A stretch of 64,000 nucleotides of DNA from Gemmatimonadaceae bacterium. GTDB lineage: Bacteria > Gemmatimonadota > Gemmatimonadetes > Gemmatimonadales > Gemmatimonadaceae. The notes below the pieces were generated by a model. That model did not search any database and was not told the origin of the DNA. It saw nothing but the letters and a program-made list of their open reading frames with translations. The stretch covers positions 43,728 through 107,727 of the forward strand of contig JAUQWM010000046.1 of NCBI GenBank assembly GCA_030835125.1, written 5' to 3'. Every line of letters begins with the position of its first letter. Within the stretch, counting starts at the first letter, position 1. A program made the translations under genes and the position numbers. Shown here one piece after another: positions 24,752 through 33,785 of this stretch.

Positions 24752-25873
24752 TCAGATCGTGTCCGGCTGCGGCAGGTCGAGCGTGAAGTAGAAGCGGGTT
24801 CCCTTCTCCAGTTCGGTCGCGACCTGCAGTTCGCCGCCCATGGCGCCAATCAGCTTCTGGCAGATGGAAAGTCCCAGTCCCGCGCTTGAGAAGGCGTAGT
24901 CGCCGGGCGTCTGGCGCTGGCGAAATGCCTCGAAGAGGCTGCCCATGACGTGCTCCGGAATCCCGCGTCCGGTGTCCTGGACGGAGAACTCCAGCCGGGA
25001 CCGATCGAGTTCCCGTGTGTTCACGATCACGGATCCCGTATTCGTGAACTTGATCGCGTTCGTGGCGAGGTTGAGGAGGACGCGATTGAGCGCCGACGGG
25101 TGGCCGATGCGGACGTCCGCGGACGGCCCGGTGGCCTTCATCACCAGTCGCTTCTCCTCGGCCATCGGCCGGAGGATGTCCATGATGGACTGCAGCACGT
25201 CCGACACGGAGAATGGCATGGGCTCGGTGTCGACGAGGGTCGTGCCGCCGCGGGCGAGTTCAATCACGTCGCCGGCGAGCGTGCTGAGGCCGAACGCCGC
25301 GCTGTAGACGAGGCCGAGCTGACGCTGCTGGATCGGCGAGAGCTCGCCCCCGGCGCCGGCGCGGAGCCGCTCGGCCAGGATCAGGATCGACCCGAGCGGC
25401 GAGCGCATGTCGTGCGCCATCTCCACCACGAGCTGCTGGGCGTCCTGGCCCGTGAGCCGCGACGCAAACCGGTGGGCCGCGTCGTCGTCGAGTGCGTCGA
25501 GGACCTGTTCCATCGCGCGGAGCACCGCCACGACCTCGCCGGGATTGACGGTGCCGTCAATCGCCGCCACGTGGTCGAGGAAGGCGCAACGCATGCGCTC
25601 CAGGATGCGGCGCGTGGGGACGAAGGGGGGCAGCCCGGCGATGTCGGCGGCGCCCCCGGTCGCGACGCGTCGAACGGCATCGGCGAGAACGGTCACCGTC
25701 GTGCGCACGTCCCCCGTGCTGGACGTGCCGTGACTGGCGGCCGGCCACGAGCCGGCGACGTCGGCCGCCGCCCCGGTCAGGGCGCGCCAAGTCGCCGGGT
25801 GGATTCCCTCAGCGGCCTTCGAGTCGTGCGAACGCACCCTGGTCCCTGTTGCGTTGACCGTGTCTGTCCCCAC
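24752..25873 (-). CDS. Soluble sensor histidine kinase
   Basis: The 373-residue kinase has a phospho-accepting His154 in EMAHDMRSPLGSI. The ATPase domain has the N box NLATNAIKFTNTG, the G1 box DTGRGIP and G2 box SAGLGLSICQKL. No membrane helices are seen. The first 145 residues form a helical input region of unknown signal. It is directly downstream of the NtrC-type regulator (54-base gap, same strand), so the two are probably a cognate pair controlling the nearby polysaccharide locus. Confidence 0.9.
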   Translation of the reverse strand: MGTDTVNATGTRVRSHDSKAAEGIHPATWRALTGAAADVAGSWPAASHGTSSTGDVRTTVTVLADAVRRVATGGAADIAGLPPFVPTRRILERMRCAFLDHVAAIDGTVNPGEVVAVLRAMEQVLDALDDDAAHRFASRLTGQDAQQLVVEMAHDMRSPLGSILILAERLRAGAGGELSPIQQRQLGLVYSAAFGLSTLAGDVIELARGGTTLVDTEPMPFSVSDVLQSIMDILRPMAEEKRLVMKATGPSADVRIGHPSALNRVLLNLATNAIKFTNTGSVIVNTRELDRSRLEFSVQDTGRGIPEHVMGSLFEAFRQRQTPGDYAFSSAGLGLSICQKLIGAMGGELQVATELEKGTRFYFTLDLPQPDTI

Positions 25874-25927
25874 CCATCCCCCAGGAAGACATCGGCCCGG
25901 CAGGTTCGGTGCGCCGGGCCGGAAGGA

Positions 25928-27454
25928 TCACTCGTCCAGGGCCCCCGCCAGTTCCTCGCGGCGGAACCCGTGCTTCTCCATCAGCCGATAGAGCGTGGTC
26001 CTGTCGATGCTGGCCAGGCGGGCGGCCTTCGACATGTTGGAGCCCGCGCGCGTCACGAGTTGCGAGAGGTACTCCTTCTCAAAGTGGGCGATCAGTTTCT
26101 CCTTCGCCAGATGGAACGGCTCGGTGAGCATGCCCGGCGGCAGCCCATTGGAGTGTTTCTCGACGGCCTGCTCATCGTACATCGGGACGTCGTCGGCCCG
26201 CACCAGGTGGCCCGGCTCCGCCAGCACCGCCAGCTGCTCGATCACGTTCTGCAGTTCGCGGACGTTGCCGCGCCAGGGGCGGGTGCGCAGGAACTCGATG
26301 GCCTCGTCCGAGAGTTTGGGGGTCGCCTCGTTAGGCCCGCGGTGGCGTTCCCAGAAGACCGAGAAGAAATGGTTGGCGAGCAGGGCGATATCCTCCGTGC
26401 GCTTCCGGAGGGGCGGGAGGTTGATGGGCACCACGCGCAGGCGGTACAGCAGGTCCTCGCGCAGCGTTCCCTTGGCCACGCATTCCTGGGGCGTCCGGTT
26501 GGTGGCGGAGATGAATCGCACGTCCACGACCGCGTCCTCCTTCTCGCTGCCGACCCGGCGCACCACGCCATCCTGGATCACGCGGAGCAGCTTGGCCTGG
26601 ATCGGCAGGGACATCTCCGTCAGTTCGTCGAGGAAGAGCGTCCCCCCGTTGGCGATCTCGAGAAGGCCCGGCTTGTCGCGATCGGCACCGGTGAACGCCC
26701 CCTTCCGGTGGCCGAACAACTCGGACTCGAGGAGTCCCTCGGGCAGGGCGGCGCAATTGATGGGCACCATCTGCCGCGAGGCGCGCCGGCTGTGCGCATG
26801 GATGAATTGCGCGATGACTTCCTTGCCGGTGCCGCTCTCACCCATGATCATCACCGACGCATCGGTGCTGGCGACCTTGCGCGCCAGGTCCACGGCGGCG
26901 CGGAAGGCCGGCGCGACGCCGAGCAGGGTGAGCTTGTCCGAGTTGCCGGTCTGCTTGAGCAACTGCGACTTCAGGTCGCGCGTCTCCCTCGCCACCATGA
27001 CCGCGTGCGAGGCCCGGCCGACGAGCACCTGCAGGTGAGTGGCCGAGAACGGCTTGGGGAGATAGTCCCAGGCGCCGGCGCGGAGCGCCTCGATGCTGGT
27101 GTTGACGCTGGGGTTGCCGGTCATGACGATGACGATCGTATCCTTGTGGGATCCGAGCGTCGCCTTGAGGATCTCCATCCCGGAGACGGGCGTCATGTAC
27201 AGGTCGACGAGGATGATGTCGAACCGGCGCCGCTTGACGAGGTCGATGGCCTCATCGCCGCGACCGAGGGTCGTTACGTTGAATCCATCGAGCTGGAGGA
27301 CGCTGGCGCATCCTTCGCGAAGCGTGCGGTCGTCGTCGACGATCAGGAGGTTGAGGCTCGCCTTGACCTCGGGCGAGATGGACAGCGGATCCCGCGCCGC
27401 GGTCTCCGCAGCGCTGTCGGCGGCCTCATCCCGTGTCCCTGCTGCACTGGCCAT
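25928..27454 (-). CDS. NtrC-family sigma-54-dependent response regulator
   Basis: The 508-residue regulator has an N-terminal receiver (phospho-Asp84, Lys134), a central AAA+ domain and a C-terminal Fis-type helix-turn-helix (from about 455, SKAARLASIDRTTLYRLM). The AAA+ domain carries Walker A GESGTGKE (205-212), the sigma-54 contact loop GAFTGA (252-257) and Walker B GGTLFLDELTEM. It should activate RpoN-dependent promoters after phosphorylation, probably by the kinase encoded next. Its position next to the EPS genes parallels PrsR-like regulators of exopolysaccharide loci; that parallel is inference. Confidence 0.92.
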   Translation of the reverse strand: MASAAGTRDEAADSAAETAARDPLSISPEVKASLNLLIVDDDRTLREGCASVLQLDGFNVTTLGRGDEAIDLVKRRRFDIILVDLYMTPVSGMEILKATLGSHKDTIVIVMTGNPSVNTSIEALRAGAWDYLPKPFSATHLQVLVGRASHAVMVARETRDLKSQLLKQTGNSDKLTLLGVAPAFRAAVDLARKVASTDASVMIMGESGTGKEVIAQFIHAHSRRASRQMVPINCAALPEGLLESELFGHRKGAFTGADRDKPGLLEIANGGTLFLDELTEMSLPIQAKLLRVIQDGVVRRVGSEKEDAVVDVRFISATNRTPQECVAKGTLREDLLYRLRVVPINLPPLRKRTEDIALLANHFFSVFWERHRGPNEATPKLSDEAIEFLRTRPWRGNVRELQNVIEQLAVLAEPGHLVRADDVPMYDEQAVEKHSNGLPPGMLTEPFHLAKEKLIAHFEKEYLSQLVTRAGSNMSKAARLASIDRTTLYRLMEKHGFRREELAGALDE

Positions 27455-27697
27455 CAGCCACTACTCCATGAGAAGTGTGTAAGACTCCCCGTCCGAAGAG
27501 GGGAATCATCGACTATCGTGTCTCGTCGACGCCTCGTCTGCGGCCCACCACATGTCGAATGCGTCCTCCTGTGACGACTGGCCTTATGCAGTCGTAAAGC
27601 TACAACGCGGCGACTTGGCGACAGCGGTCGTGGTCGCTACACCACAATTATGTGGCGAACTCACTACACAGACCCCTGCTCCTGCCCTCGGGTCACT

Positions 27698-27713
27698 CGG
27701 CACGGAAGTGGCA
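27698..27713 (+). promoter_or_regulatory. Sigma-54 (RpoN)-type promoter for the EPS autokinase gene
   Basis: CGGCAC-GGAAG-TGGCA matches TGGCAC-N5-TTGCA at 9 of 11 positions and keeps the essential GG-N10-GC spacing. It lies about 130 bases before the ATG. The activator gene is immediately divergent. Confidence 0.5.
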
Positions 27714-27796
27714 GCGGGGTACCGGTGCAACGGCATCAGGTACTTCACTACGACAGGCGTGGGAGCCGACGCACACTCGGCGCGCCGTTTTTCCCG

Positions 27797-27802
27797 TATA
27801 AT
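27797..27802 (+). promoter_or_regulatory. Possible sigma-70 -10 box (TATAAT)
   Basis: A perfect TATAAT lies 41 bases before the autokinase ATG, in a sequence otherwise rich in GC. No good -35 box is seen at the expected distance. Confidence 0.35.
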
Positions 27803-27842
27803 CGTCTAGCCTCCGACTGGTCCATCCGAGCCATTCCACCGA

Positions 27843-30290
27843 ATGTCTGCACACCTGGTTCCCGCTGATCCAAACAACGGCCTTCCTGCCTCCTACCAGC
27901 CTGGCGCTGCCTGGGGGCAACAGGGTCCGGCCGCGCCTCAGGGCAGCACGCTCGGCGAGCAGATCGGGCGCTACTGGTCGGCGATCAAGCGGTACAAGTG
28001 GCTCATCATGACGATCGTCGCCGTGGGCAGCAGCGCCGGGTTTGCGCTCTCGACGCTCGTGGCGCCGAAGTACACCGTCAACGGATCGATCATCATCCGG
28101 AAGTCGCTCAGCGGGCAGGGTGGCCCGGTGTCCGCGCCGGGACTGATCTCCGACCCGAATTCCTGGGTGGATCTTGCCCGGAGCTTCATCGTCCTCGACC
28201 AGGTCGTCCAGCGACTTGGCCTGTATGTGTCGCCGAGGGTTCGCGCGGACAGTGCGCTCATCCGCGACCTGAAGCCGTCGGGCCTCCTGCGCCCGGGGAC
28301 GTACGCGCTGCGGATTGACGCGAGCGGTACTCGGTATGACCTGGTGCGTCCCGCCGACCGCTCGGGCGACGCCGAAGTCGTCATCGAGTCCGGGGTGGTC
28401 GGCGACTCCATCGGCCGCACCGTGGGCTTCCTCTGGCAGCCGGAGCCGGGACGATTCCGCCCCGGCGGGTCGGTCGGGTTCCAAGTCATTACGCCCCGTG
28501 ACGCCGCGTTCCGGCTCTTCCAGGAGCTCATCATCCTCCCGGTGCAGAACAACGCGAACCTGATGCGGCTCCAGCTGACGGGCGAGGATCCGGTCCTGTC
28601 GGCGGCAAAGATGAATACGATCCTCGACCAGTTCGTGAAGGAGGCGGGGAACCTCAGCCGCAACAACCTGAGCGCCATCGCCGCCACGATCGACGACCAG
28701 ATGGCCAGGGCCGCCGCCCGCCTGACGAGCGCGGAGCGCTCGCTCCAGACGTTCAAGGTCAACACCATCACGCTGCCCAGCGAGAACACCGTGGTCGCGG
28801 CGGGGACGGCGATGGCGCAAAACCCGGTCTTCCAGCAGTTCTTCAACGACAACGTCGCGCACAAGACCATCCAGCGCGACCGCCAGGCGCTCGAGGCGAT
28901 CTTCACTTCCGCCGATCCCAGTGGGCGCCTCTCGATGGAGGCGCTGCGTGCCCTTCCCCCGATCAGCCAGGGAAAGGCGCCGATCACGAACGAGATCCAG
29001 CAATTGGAGCAGAAGCAGGCGCAGTTGCGCCAGCTCGAGCAGAAGTACACGGACCAGTACGGGCCAGTCGCCGCCCTCAAGGAAGAAATCCGGATCCTCG
29101 AGACTCAGACCATCCCCCTGCTCGCGCGCCAGACCCTGGCCCAACTCACTCTCGAAGAGGCCGACCTTCGCTCCCGGATCGCGGGTCAGGCGTCGGAGTT
29201 GAAGGCGATTCCGGAACGGACCATCGAGGAAGCGCGCCAGACCCGCGAGGTCGACATCGCAGCCAGACTTTATACGGACCTCCAACAGCGATATTCGACG
29301 GCCAAGCTGGCAGAATTGAGCGCGATCCCCGACATCGCCGTCTTTGACACTGCGAGCGTCCCCAGCCGCCCGTCCAGCGACACGGCGTCCGGCATGTTCC
29401 TGGTCGCCGTGCTGGCGAGCCTTGGCCTTGGCCTGGGAGCCGCGCTGCTGCTCGACCACACCGACCGCCGCTTCCGCTATCCCGAGCAGGCGACGCGTGA
29501 CCTGGGCCTCGACATCATGAGCGGCATCCCGACGATCCGGAATCCGCGGAATGCGTCGGCGCGACTGCAGGAAGCTTCGCAACTGGTCGAGTCGTTCCGG
29601 TCGCTGTCGCTGACCGTGCGGTCGGCCTTCGACGGCATCGGCCCGGTCGTGCTGACGATCTCGAGCCCCGGCCCCGGCGACGGCAAGTCCTTCGTCTCGG
29701 CCAACCTCGCGATGGCACTGGCCGACGGCGGCTACCGGACCGTGGTGATCGACGGGGACATCCGGCGCGGCGCGTTGCATTCCGTCTTTGCGCCCGCGAC
29801 CCAGACCCCCGGGCTCACGGACTTCCTGGCCGGTGAGGCGGTGCTGGGCGAGGTGCTGCGCCCCACCTCCCACCCCGGCCTGTTCCTGGTGCCCTGTGGC
29901 CGGCGTCGGCGCAACGGTCCCGAGCTCCTCGCCGGCGAGGGCATGGTCAACCTGCTGCGCGACCTGCGACAGCAGTTCGACGCCGTCATCTGCGACTCGG
30001 CGCCGCTGGGTGCCGGCATCGACCCGTTCGCGTTAGGTGTGGCCACCGGGGCAATGTTGATCGTGCTCCGCACCGGCGAGACCGACCGCAAGCTCGCGCA
30101 GGCGAAGCTCGAGGTACTCGACCGCATGCCGGTCCGCGTGCTGGGCACCGTGCTCAACGACATCGGCGAGAGCCCGCAGTTCAAGTACTACTACTACCTC
30201 GAGGGCTATGGCGCCCTCGAGAACGCGGCCACCGGGGATTCGGCGCTCATCGGCAGTGGCAACGGAAACGGCAGCGGACGCCGCGGCTGA
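27843..30290 (+). CDS. Exopolysaccharide chain-length regulator / tyrosine autokinase (Wzc-like)
   Basis: The 815-residue protein combines a Wzz-type chain-length domain with a bacterial tyrosine kinase. A membrane helix lies at about residues 53-75, a periplasmic and coiled-coil part follows to about 515, and a second helix lies near 518-540. The kinase domain has Walker A GPGDGKS (Lys615), Walker A' VVIDGDIRRG and Walker B FDAVICDSAP. A tyrosine cluster FKYYYYLEGY ends the core (Tyr782-785), the usual autophosphorylation site. It controls polymer length and export together with the Wza-like protein at 31824. Confidence 0.9.
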   Translation: MSAHLVPADPNNGLPASYQPGAAWGQQGPAAPQGSTLGEQIGRYWSAIKRYKWLIMTIVAVGSSAGFALSTLVAPKYTVNGSIIIRKSLSGQGGPVSAPGLISDPNSWVDLARSFIVLDQVVQRLGLYVSPRVRADSALIRDLKPSGLLRPGTYALRIDASGTRYDLVRPADRSGDAEVVIESGVVGDSIGRTVGFLWQPEPGRFRPGGSVGFQVITPRDAAFRLFQELIILPVQNNANLMRLQLTGEDPVLSAAKMNTILDQFVKEAGNLSRNNLSAIAATIDDQMARAAARLTSAERSLQTFKVNTITLPSENTVVAAGTAMAQNPVFQQFFNDNVAHKTIQRDRQALEAIFTSADPSGRLSMEALRALPPISQGKAPITNEIQQLEQKQAQLRQLEQKYTDQYGPVAALKEEIRILETQTIPLLARQTLAQLTLEEADLRSRIAGQASELKAIPERTIEEARQTREVDIAARLYTDLQQRYSTAKLAELSAIPDIAVFDTASVPSRPSSDTASGMFLVAVLASLGLGLGAALLLDHTDRRFRYPEQATRDLGLDIMSGIPTIRNPRNASARLQEASQLVESFRSLSLTVRSAFDGIGPVVLTISSPGPGDGKSFVSANLAMALADGGYRTVVIDGDIRRGALHSVFAPATQTPGLTDFLAGEAVLGEVLRPTSHPGLFLVPCGRRRRNGPELLAGEGMVNLLRDLRQQFDAVICDSAPLGAGIDPFALGVATGAMLIVLRTGETDRKLAQAKLEVLDRMPVRVLGTVLNDIGESPQFKYYYYLEGYGALENAATGDSALIGSGNGNGSGRRG

Positions 30291-30304
30291 CCCCGGGACA
30301 CGAG

Positions 30305-30339
30305 AAAGGGCCGGCACCTCGGGTGCCGGCCCTTTTTTT
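30305..30339 (+). terminator. Strong intrinsic terminator after the autokinase gene
   Basis: An 11-bp perfect stem GGGCCGGCACC (30308-30318) / GGTGCCGGCCC (30322-30332), loop TCG, followed by seven T. It sits between convergent genes. On the other strand only TTTCTC follows, so it may be weakly bidirectional. Confidence 0.92.
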
Positions 30340-30350
30340 CGCGCGGCCGC

Positions 30351-31319
30351 CTAGCTGACGGTCGCTCGCGTATCCTGGTAGGCGCTGATCACCTGGTGTT
30401 CACCCGTTCGCGGTTGCCGCAGCGCCGTGGAGGCGCGCAGCAGCATCTCCACCGCATCGACCGGCGACTGCGAGAAATCGCTGAAGGCGCAGTAGCCCGC
30501 CCGCAACTCGAACCGCACGGCGCCATTGTCCTGGAGGGCATTGAGCGCCGCACCCTCGCAAAGCCGCTCGGCGAGTCGCACGGCGCCGGCGTCATCGGTC
30601 ATCGGCGCGATGATGGCGAAATCCGAGCGGCCCAGCCGTCCCACGGCGTCGGAGGCGCGCGCCGACCGCCGGCACAGGTCGCCGAGCTCCTCGGCGACCC
30701 GGGGAGGCAGGTCGTCGCCGTCCGTGACTCCTTCGACCCTGGCAGTTATCGCCACGCACGCGAGCGGGGCGTGCCGGCGGGAGGCTTCGGCTCCCATCTC
30801 CCGTGCGCGGCGCGCCAGGCCGCGGACGTTGTACAGGCCGGTCGACGCGTCGAGGAGGCTCTCCCCGCGGGACCGGTCGATCTCCCGCTTGGCCCGGACG
30901 AACGCCGAGAGCTTGAGGAGGAGGGCTTCCGCGTCCACCGGAAGGCTGAGGTACTCCCAGACTCCCGCGCGATAGGCATCCAGCCGCTGCGATCGCGAGG
31001 CCGGACCGGCGGTGGTCATGACCACCGGGGTACTCGACGGAAACTCCGGGTCGTCGCGAAGCTGCTGGCACAGGTCGACGCCCGAGATGTCGGGCATGCC
31101 GGCGTCGATGATGACGACATCCGGATGTGTCCGCCGGATGAGATCAAGTGCCTGCCCGCCGGTGTACGCGCGAACGGACGCGAACCCGTGGGGTCCGAGT
31201 ACGCTGTCCAGGGAGCGCGTCGACCATTCCTGGTCACTGGCGAGCAGCACCAGGGGTGGCGAGGCTTCCGGTGCGTTCTTGCCCGCCACAATCGCTCTAC
31301 TCCGCTCAGCTTCTTGCAT
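30351..31319 (-). CDS. Response regulator with degenerate GGDEF-like domain
   Basis: The 322-residue protein has a receiver-like domain (about 22-140) with the phospho-acceptor Asp72 in VVIIDAGMPD. The invariant receiver lysine is replaced by Leu (WEYLSLP, Leu126), and the usual acidic pair is reduced to ASDQE. The second domain follows the GGDEF pattern (DASTGLYNVRGLARRA) but its signature reads GRSDF (230-234), so cyclase activity is unlikely. It may be a binding or scaffold protein in the EPS control circuit. It is divergent from the export gene and convergent with the autokinase gene. Confidence 0.75.
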   Translation of the reverse strand: MQEAERSRAIVAGKNAPEASPPLVLLASDQEWSTRSLDSVLGPHGFASVRAYTGGQALDLIRRTHPDVVIIDAGMPDISGVDLCQQLRDDPEFPSSTPVVMTTAGPASRSQRLDAYRAGVWEYLSLPVDAEALLLKLSAFVRAKREIDRSRGESLLDASTGLYNVRGLARRAREMGAEASRRHAPLACVAITARVEGVTDGDDLPPRVAEELGDLCRRSARASDAVGRLGRSDFAIIAPMTDDAGAVRLAERLCEGAALNALQDNGAVRFELRAGYCAFSDFSQSPVDAVEMLLRASTALRQPRTGEHQVISAYQDTRATVS

Positions 31320-31823
31320 CGTGAGGCAGGGCCTTCCCCCGATTTCGTGTACCTCCGCAGATGCGGAGCAGCTGGCAATGCAGCAAGATTCGGCCCCGAC
31401 GATCAGGGCAGCGTCGGCGGGTTCGGAAAGTACGGCTGTGGCGGTGTCGCTACACCTTCGGCCGCTGGGAGCGGGCTACAGCCCCGCCCGGCGGCCGCTC
31501 GAAAATCGCAGGGTTGCGCCGCTGCGCAAGTGGGAATATTGGGGCACAGCGTTTGGCAGGCCGGAAGCTGGTTATCTGACGGAGCTTGCGACGCCCTCGC
31601 GGGTTGAGTCGTCATTCTCCGGTCGATGATGCGCTCGTGCGGCAGGTCGTGGTGTCGGACGTGGAATGAATGCTGTTGGGGTAGCACAACACTTGCTCTA
31701 TGCTCAAGACACCGGTCCGATCCCGCTGTCCCGTCAGCGTTATGCAGGCGGGGTGATCATTTGAACACCTTAACATTCTGGCGTCCCATCGCCATTTTCA
31801 CGACTCCCTCGGGACACACCGTT
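31320..31823. promoter_or_regulatory. Divergent regulatory region before the EPS export gene
   Basis: About 500 bases with no convincing gene. It holds an inverted repeat GGTGT-CGCT-ACACC (31443-31456), a rightward sigma-54-like site (31682-31697) and a weaker leftward one (31382-31397, GGGGCC-GAATC-TTGCT on the minus strand). Confidence 0.5.
31682..31697 (+). promoter_or_regulatory. Sigma-54 (RpoN)-type promoter for the export gene
   Basis: TAGCAC-AACAC-TTGCT matches TGGCAC-N5-TTGCT at 10 of 11 positions; only the first G of the -24 element is changed. It lies about 127 bases before the ATG at 31824, a spacing close to that at the autokinase gene. Confidence 0.55.
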
Positions 31824-32645
31824 ATGCATCCTGCTCGACCCATCACCGTCGCTCGCCGCACGCCGCCCGCGGCATTGTGGCTGCTGATCGGGTTCCTGGC
31901 ATTGCTGCCGCTGCGCATCGCCGCAGCGCAGTCAACCATCGGTGAGATGCGCCGGCAGGCGACCCGTGCCGAACTCGAGATGGCCGCGAAGGCGGCCGAG
32001 TCGGCATCATTGCAGGCACCAAGCGAGAAGACGCGCGCGAAGCTGCAGTCCGACGCGGCGGCGTTGAGGAACCGGCTCGCCAACGGCGACTTCGTTCCCG
32101 GCGACCGGATCCTCCTGCTGGTGGAAGGAGACACGGCGCTGTCAGACACGTTCACGGTCCGAGGCGATCGCAAGCTTCCTCTGCCGAACCTCGCCGACAT
32201 TTCGCTGCAGGGCGTCCTCGACTCGGAACTCGAGCCCTACCTCACCCAGGAACTGTCGAAGTACCTCAAGACGGTTTCCCTGACGGCAACGCCACTGGTT
32301 CGACTCTCGTTGCTCGGGTTCCCCCAGTCCAACTTCTTCACGGTTCCGGTCGACCAGTCGATCACGGACGTCATCGCGGCCGCCGGCGGCTGGGGAACGA
32401 CGACGGTCCCTTCCAAGGCCATCGTCCGGCGTGGCGGGGAGTTGCTCATGGACTCCAGGTCGACGATGGAAGCGGTGCGCCAGGGCAAGACGGTTGGTGA
32501 CATGGCGTTGCGTGATGGTGACGAGATCTTCGTTCCCGACAAGGCGTCGGCGACGTTCAATTGGCAGACGGCGATCGGTGTCGTGAGTTCACTGACCGGC
32601 GTGTACTTCCTGGTTCGCTACGGCTTCCGCGGGCGCGGTGGTTGA
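31824..32645 (+). CDS. Polysaccharide export protein (Wza-like, SLBB type)
   Basis: The 273-residue secreted protein begins with a basic stretch and hydrophobic segment ending LLPLRIAAAQ, a probable signal peptide cut after about residue 36. NGDFVPGDRILLLVEGD and FTVRGDRKLPLPNLADISLQGV form the Poly_export region. VPVDQSITDVIAAAGGWGTTT fits an SLBB domain. A C-terminal hydrophobic stretch may be membrane-bound. There is no lipobox cysteine. It probably forms part of the export channel paired with the Wzc-like kinase. The stop overlaps the next gene. Confidence 0.8.
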   Translation: MHPARPITVARRTPPAALWLLIGFLALLPLRIAAAQSTIGEMRRQATRAELEMAAKAAESASLQAPSEKTRAKLQSDAAALRNRLANGDFVPGDRILLLVEGDTALSDTFTVRGDRKLPLPNLADISLQGVLDSELEPYLTQELSKYLKTVSLTATPLVRLSLLGFPQSNFFTVPVDQSITDVIAAAGGWGTTTVPSKAIVRRGGELLMDSRSTMEAVRQGKTVGDMALRDGDEIFVPDKASATFNWQTAIGVVSSLTGVYFLVRYGFRGRGG

Positions 32646-33459
32646 TCATCCAGTGTCGAGCATCCCAACCGAGTTGACGCCTAACGGTCCGAACGCGAGG
32701 ACCCCGCGGGTGCAGACGCCGGCGCGGCGGCTGCGTCGCATCGAGGGGACGTCGCCATCGATCACGCCACGCTCGATGCCGCGGGTCGCGGAGGTCCAGG
32801 ACGTCATCCCTCGCGACCGCCACGAGGGCGTCAGTCGTGCCGTGAACATGACGCTCGCCCTGCTGGCGCTGGTGGTCGCGTCGCCGTTGCTGTTCCTCCT
32901 CGCCGTGCTGGTGAAGGTGACGTCGCGGGGCCCGATCCTCTACGCGCAGACGCGCGTCGGGCTCGACCGCCGGTGGCGCGCCACCCTCGCGATGCAGGAA
33001 CGCCGGCTCGAGGACCTCGGTGGCCAGGTGTTCACGATCTACAAGTTCCGCACGATGCGGGTCGACGCCGAGCGCGGCTCGGGCGCCGTGTGGGCGCAGG
33101 AGAACGATCCCCGCGTCACCCGCCTCGGCAAGGTCATGCGGATGCTCCGGCTGGACGAACTGCCGCAGTTCTGGAACGTGGTCCTCGGCGACATGAACAT
33201 CGTCGGCCCGCGACCGGAGCGCCCGAGCATCGTCTCGCGCCTGCGCGAGGACATTCCCGAGTACCAGTGCCGTCACCGGGTGAAGCCCGGCATCACCGGG
33301 CTGGCGCAGATCAACCAGAAGTACGACGCGTCCCTGGACGACGTCCGGTCGAAGGTCCGCTGGGACCTGCGCTACATCGCCGCGCAGGGCGTGTGGACCG
33401 ACGTCGGCATCATGCTCCGCACCATCCCGTCGGTCCTGCTGCGCTACCGCGGCTGGTGA
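32638..33459 (+). CDS. Initiating sugar transferase (polyisoprenyl-phosphate hexose-1-phosphate type)
   Basis: The 273-residue protein starts repeat-unit synthesis by moving a sugar-1-phosphate to undecaprenyl phosphate. It has one membrane helix (about 72-92, ALLALVVASPLLFLLAVLV) and the signature core KFRTMR, RLDELPQFWNVVLGDM and VGPRPERP, with HRVKPGITGLAQIN at the end. The basic N-terminal 65 residues have no recognised domain. GTG 32638 overlaps the export gene stop by 8 bases. Confidence 0.92.
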   Translation: MVDHPVSSIPTELTPNGPNARTPRVQTPARRLRRIEGTSPSITPRSMPRVAEVQDVIPRDRHEGVSRAVNMTLALLALVVASPLLFLLAVLVKVTSRGPILYAQTRVGLDRRWRATLAMQERRLEDLGGQVFTIYKFRTMRVDAERGSGAVWAQENDPRVTRLGKVMRMLRLDELPQFWNVVLGDMNIVGPRPERPSIVSRLREDIPEYQCRHRVKPGITGLAQINQKYDASLDDVRSKVRWDLRYIAAQGVWTDVGIMLRTIPSVLLRYRGW

Positions 33460-33476
33460 CCCCGCGCCGCCGGCGC

Positions 33477-33770
33477 CTAACGAAACGCCAGGCGGTTGTA
33501 GACGGACCCGATGATGCGGCCGAGGCCGTAGCCCACCACGAAGGCGTAGATGAAGCCGATGCAGGCGCCCATCCACGTCACGCGGTACCCCGGGAAGAAC
33601 GCCGAGATCAGCGACAGGTGCTGGCCGACGTCAGGCCCGCCCCGGATCACGAGGACGATGGTGGCCAGGAAGAGGCCCCCACCCAGGAGCAGGCCGGTGG
33701 CGATTCCCCAGGCCCGCGCATTCAACCGCATGAGCGACGCCTGGACGGTGTTCGGGGACGGGGCTGTCAT
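33477..33770 (-). CDS. Small membrane protein, unknown function
   Basis: A 97-residue protein with two clear membrane helices (about 21-42 and 66-88) and a short external loop. It shares a YxxxxxxGYGLGRIIGSVYN end but no known domain. It is the last gene of the leftward EPS operon, 15 bases after a second small membrane protein. The pair could modify or anchor the polysaccharide machinery, but there is no direct evidence. Confidence 0.6.
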   Translation of the reverse strand: MTAPSPNTVQASLMRLNARAWGIATGLLLGGGLFLATIVLVIRGGPDVGQHLSLISAFFPGYRVTWMGACIGFIYAFVVGYGLGRIIGSVYNRLAFR

Positions 33771-33785
33771 GTCCGGGTCCGTGCC

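Larger units (their letters stand above)
27455..27842. promoter_or_regulatory. Divergent regulatory region upstream of EPS autokinase gene
   Basis: About 390 bases without a gene. It contains overlapping palindromes GTGGT-N6-ACCAC (27630-27645) and CCACA-ATTA-TGTGG (27642-27655), a sigma-54-like promoter at 27698-27713, and a perfect TATAAT at 27797-27802. Local GC content is lower than in the genes. This looks like a classic enhancer plus sigma-54 promoter layout with a possible second sigma-70 start. Confidence 0.6.

Noticed and set aside
27709..27729. Second sigma-54-like reading TGGCAGCGGGGTACCGGTGCA
   Set aside because: The spacing between GG and GC is wrong for RpoN.
19685..30036. Near matches such as GGTTAGGC (19684) and CGTTAGGT (30030, 56326)
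   Set aside because: They differ by one base from the octamer and were not counted.
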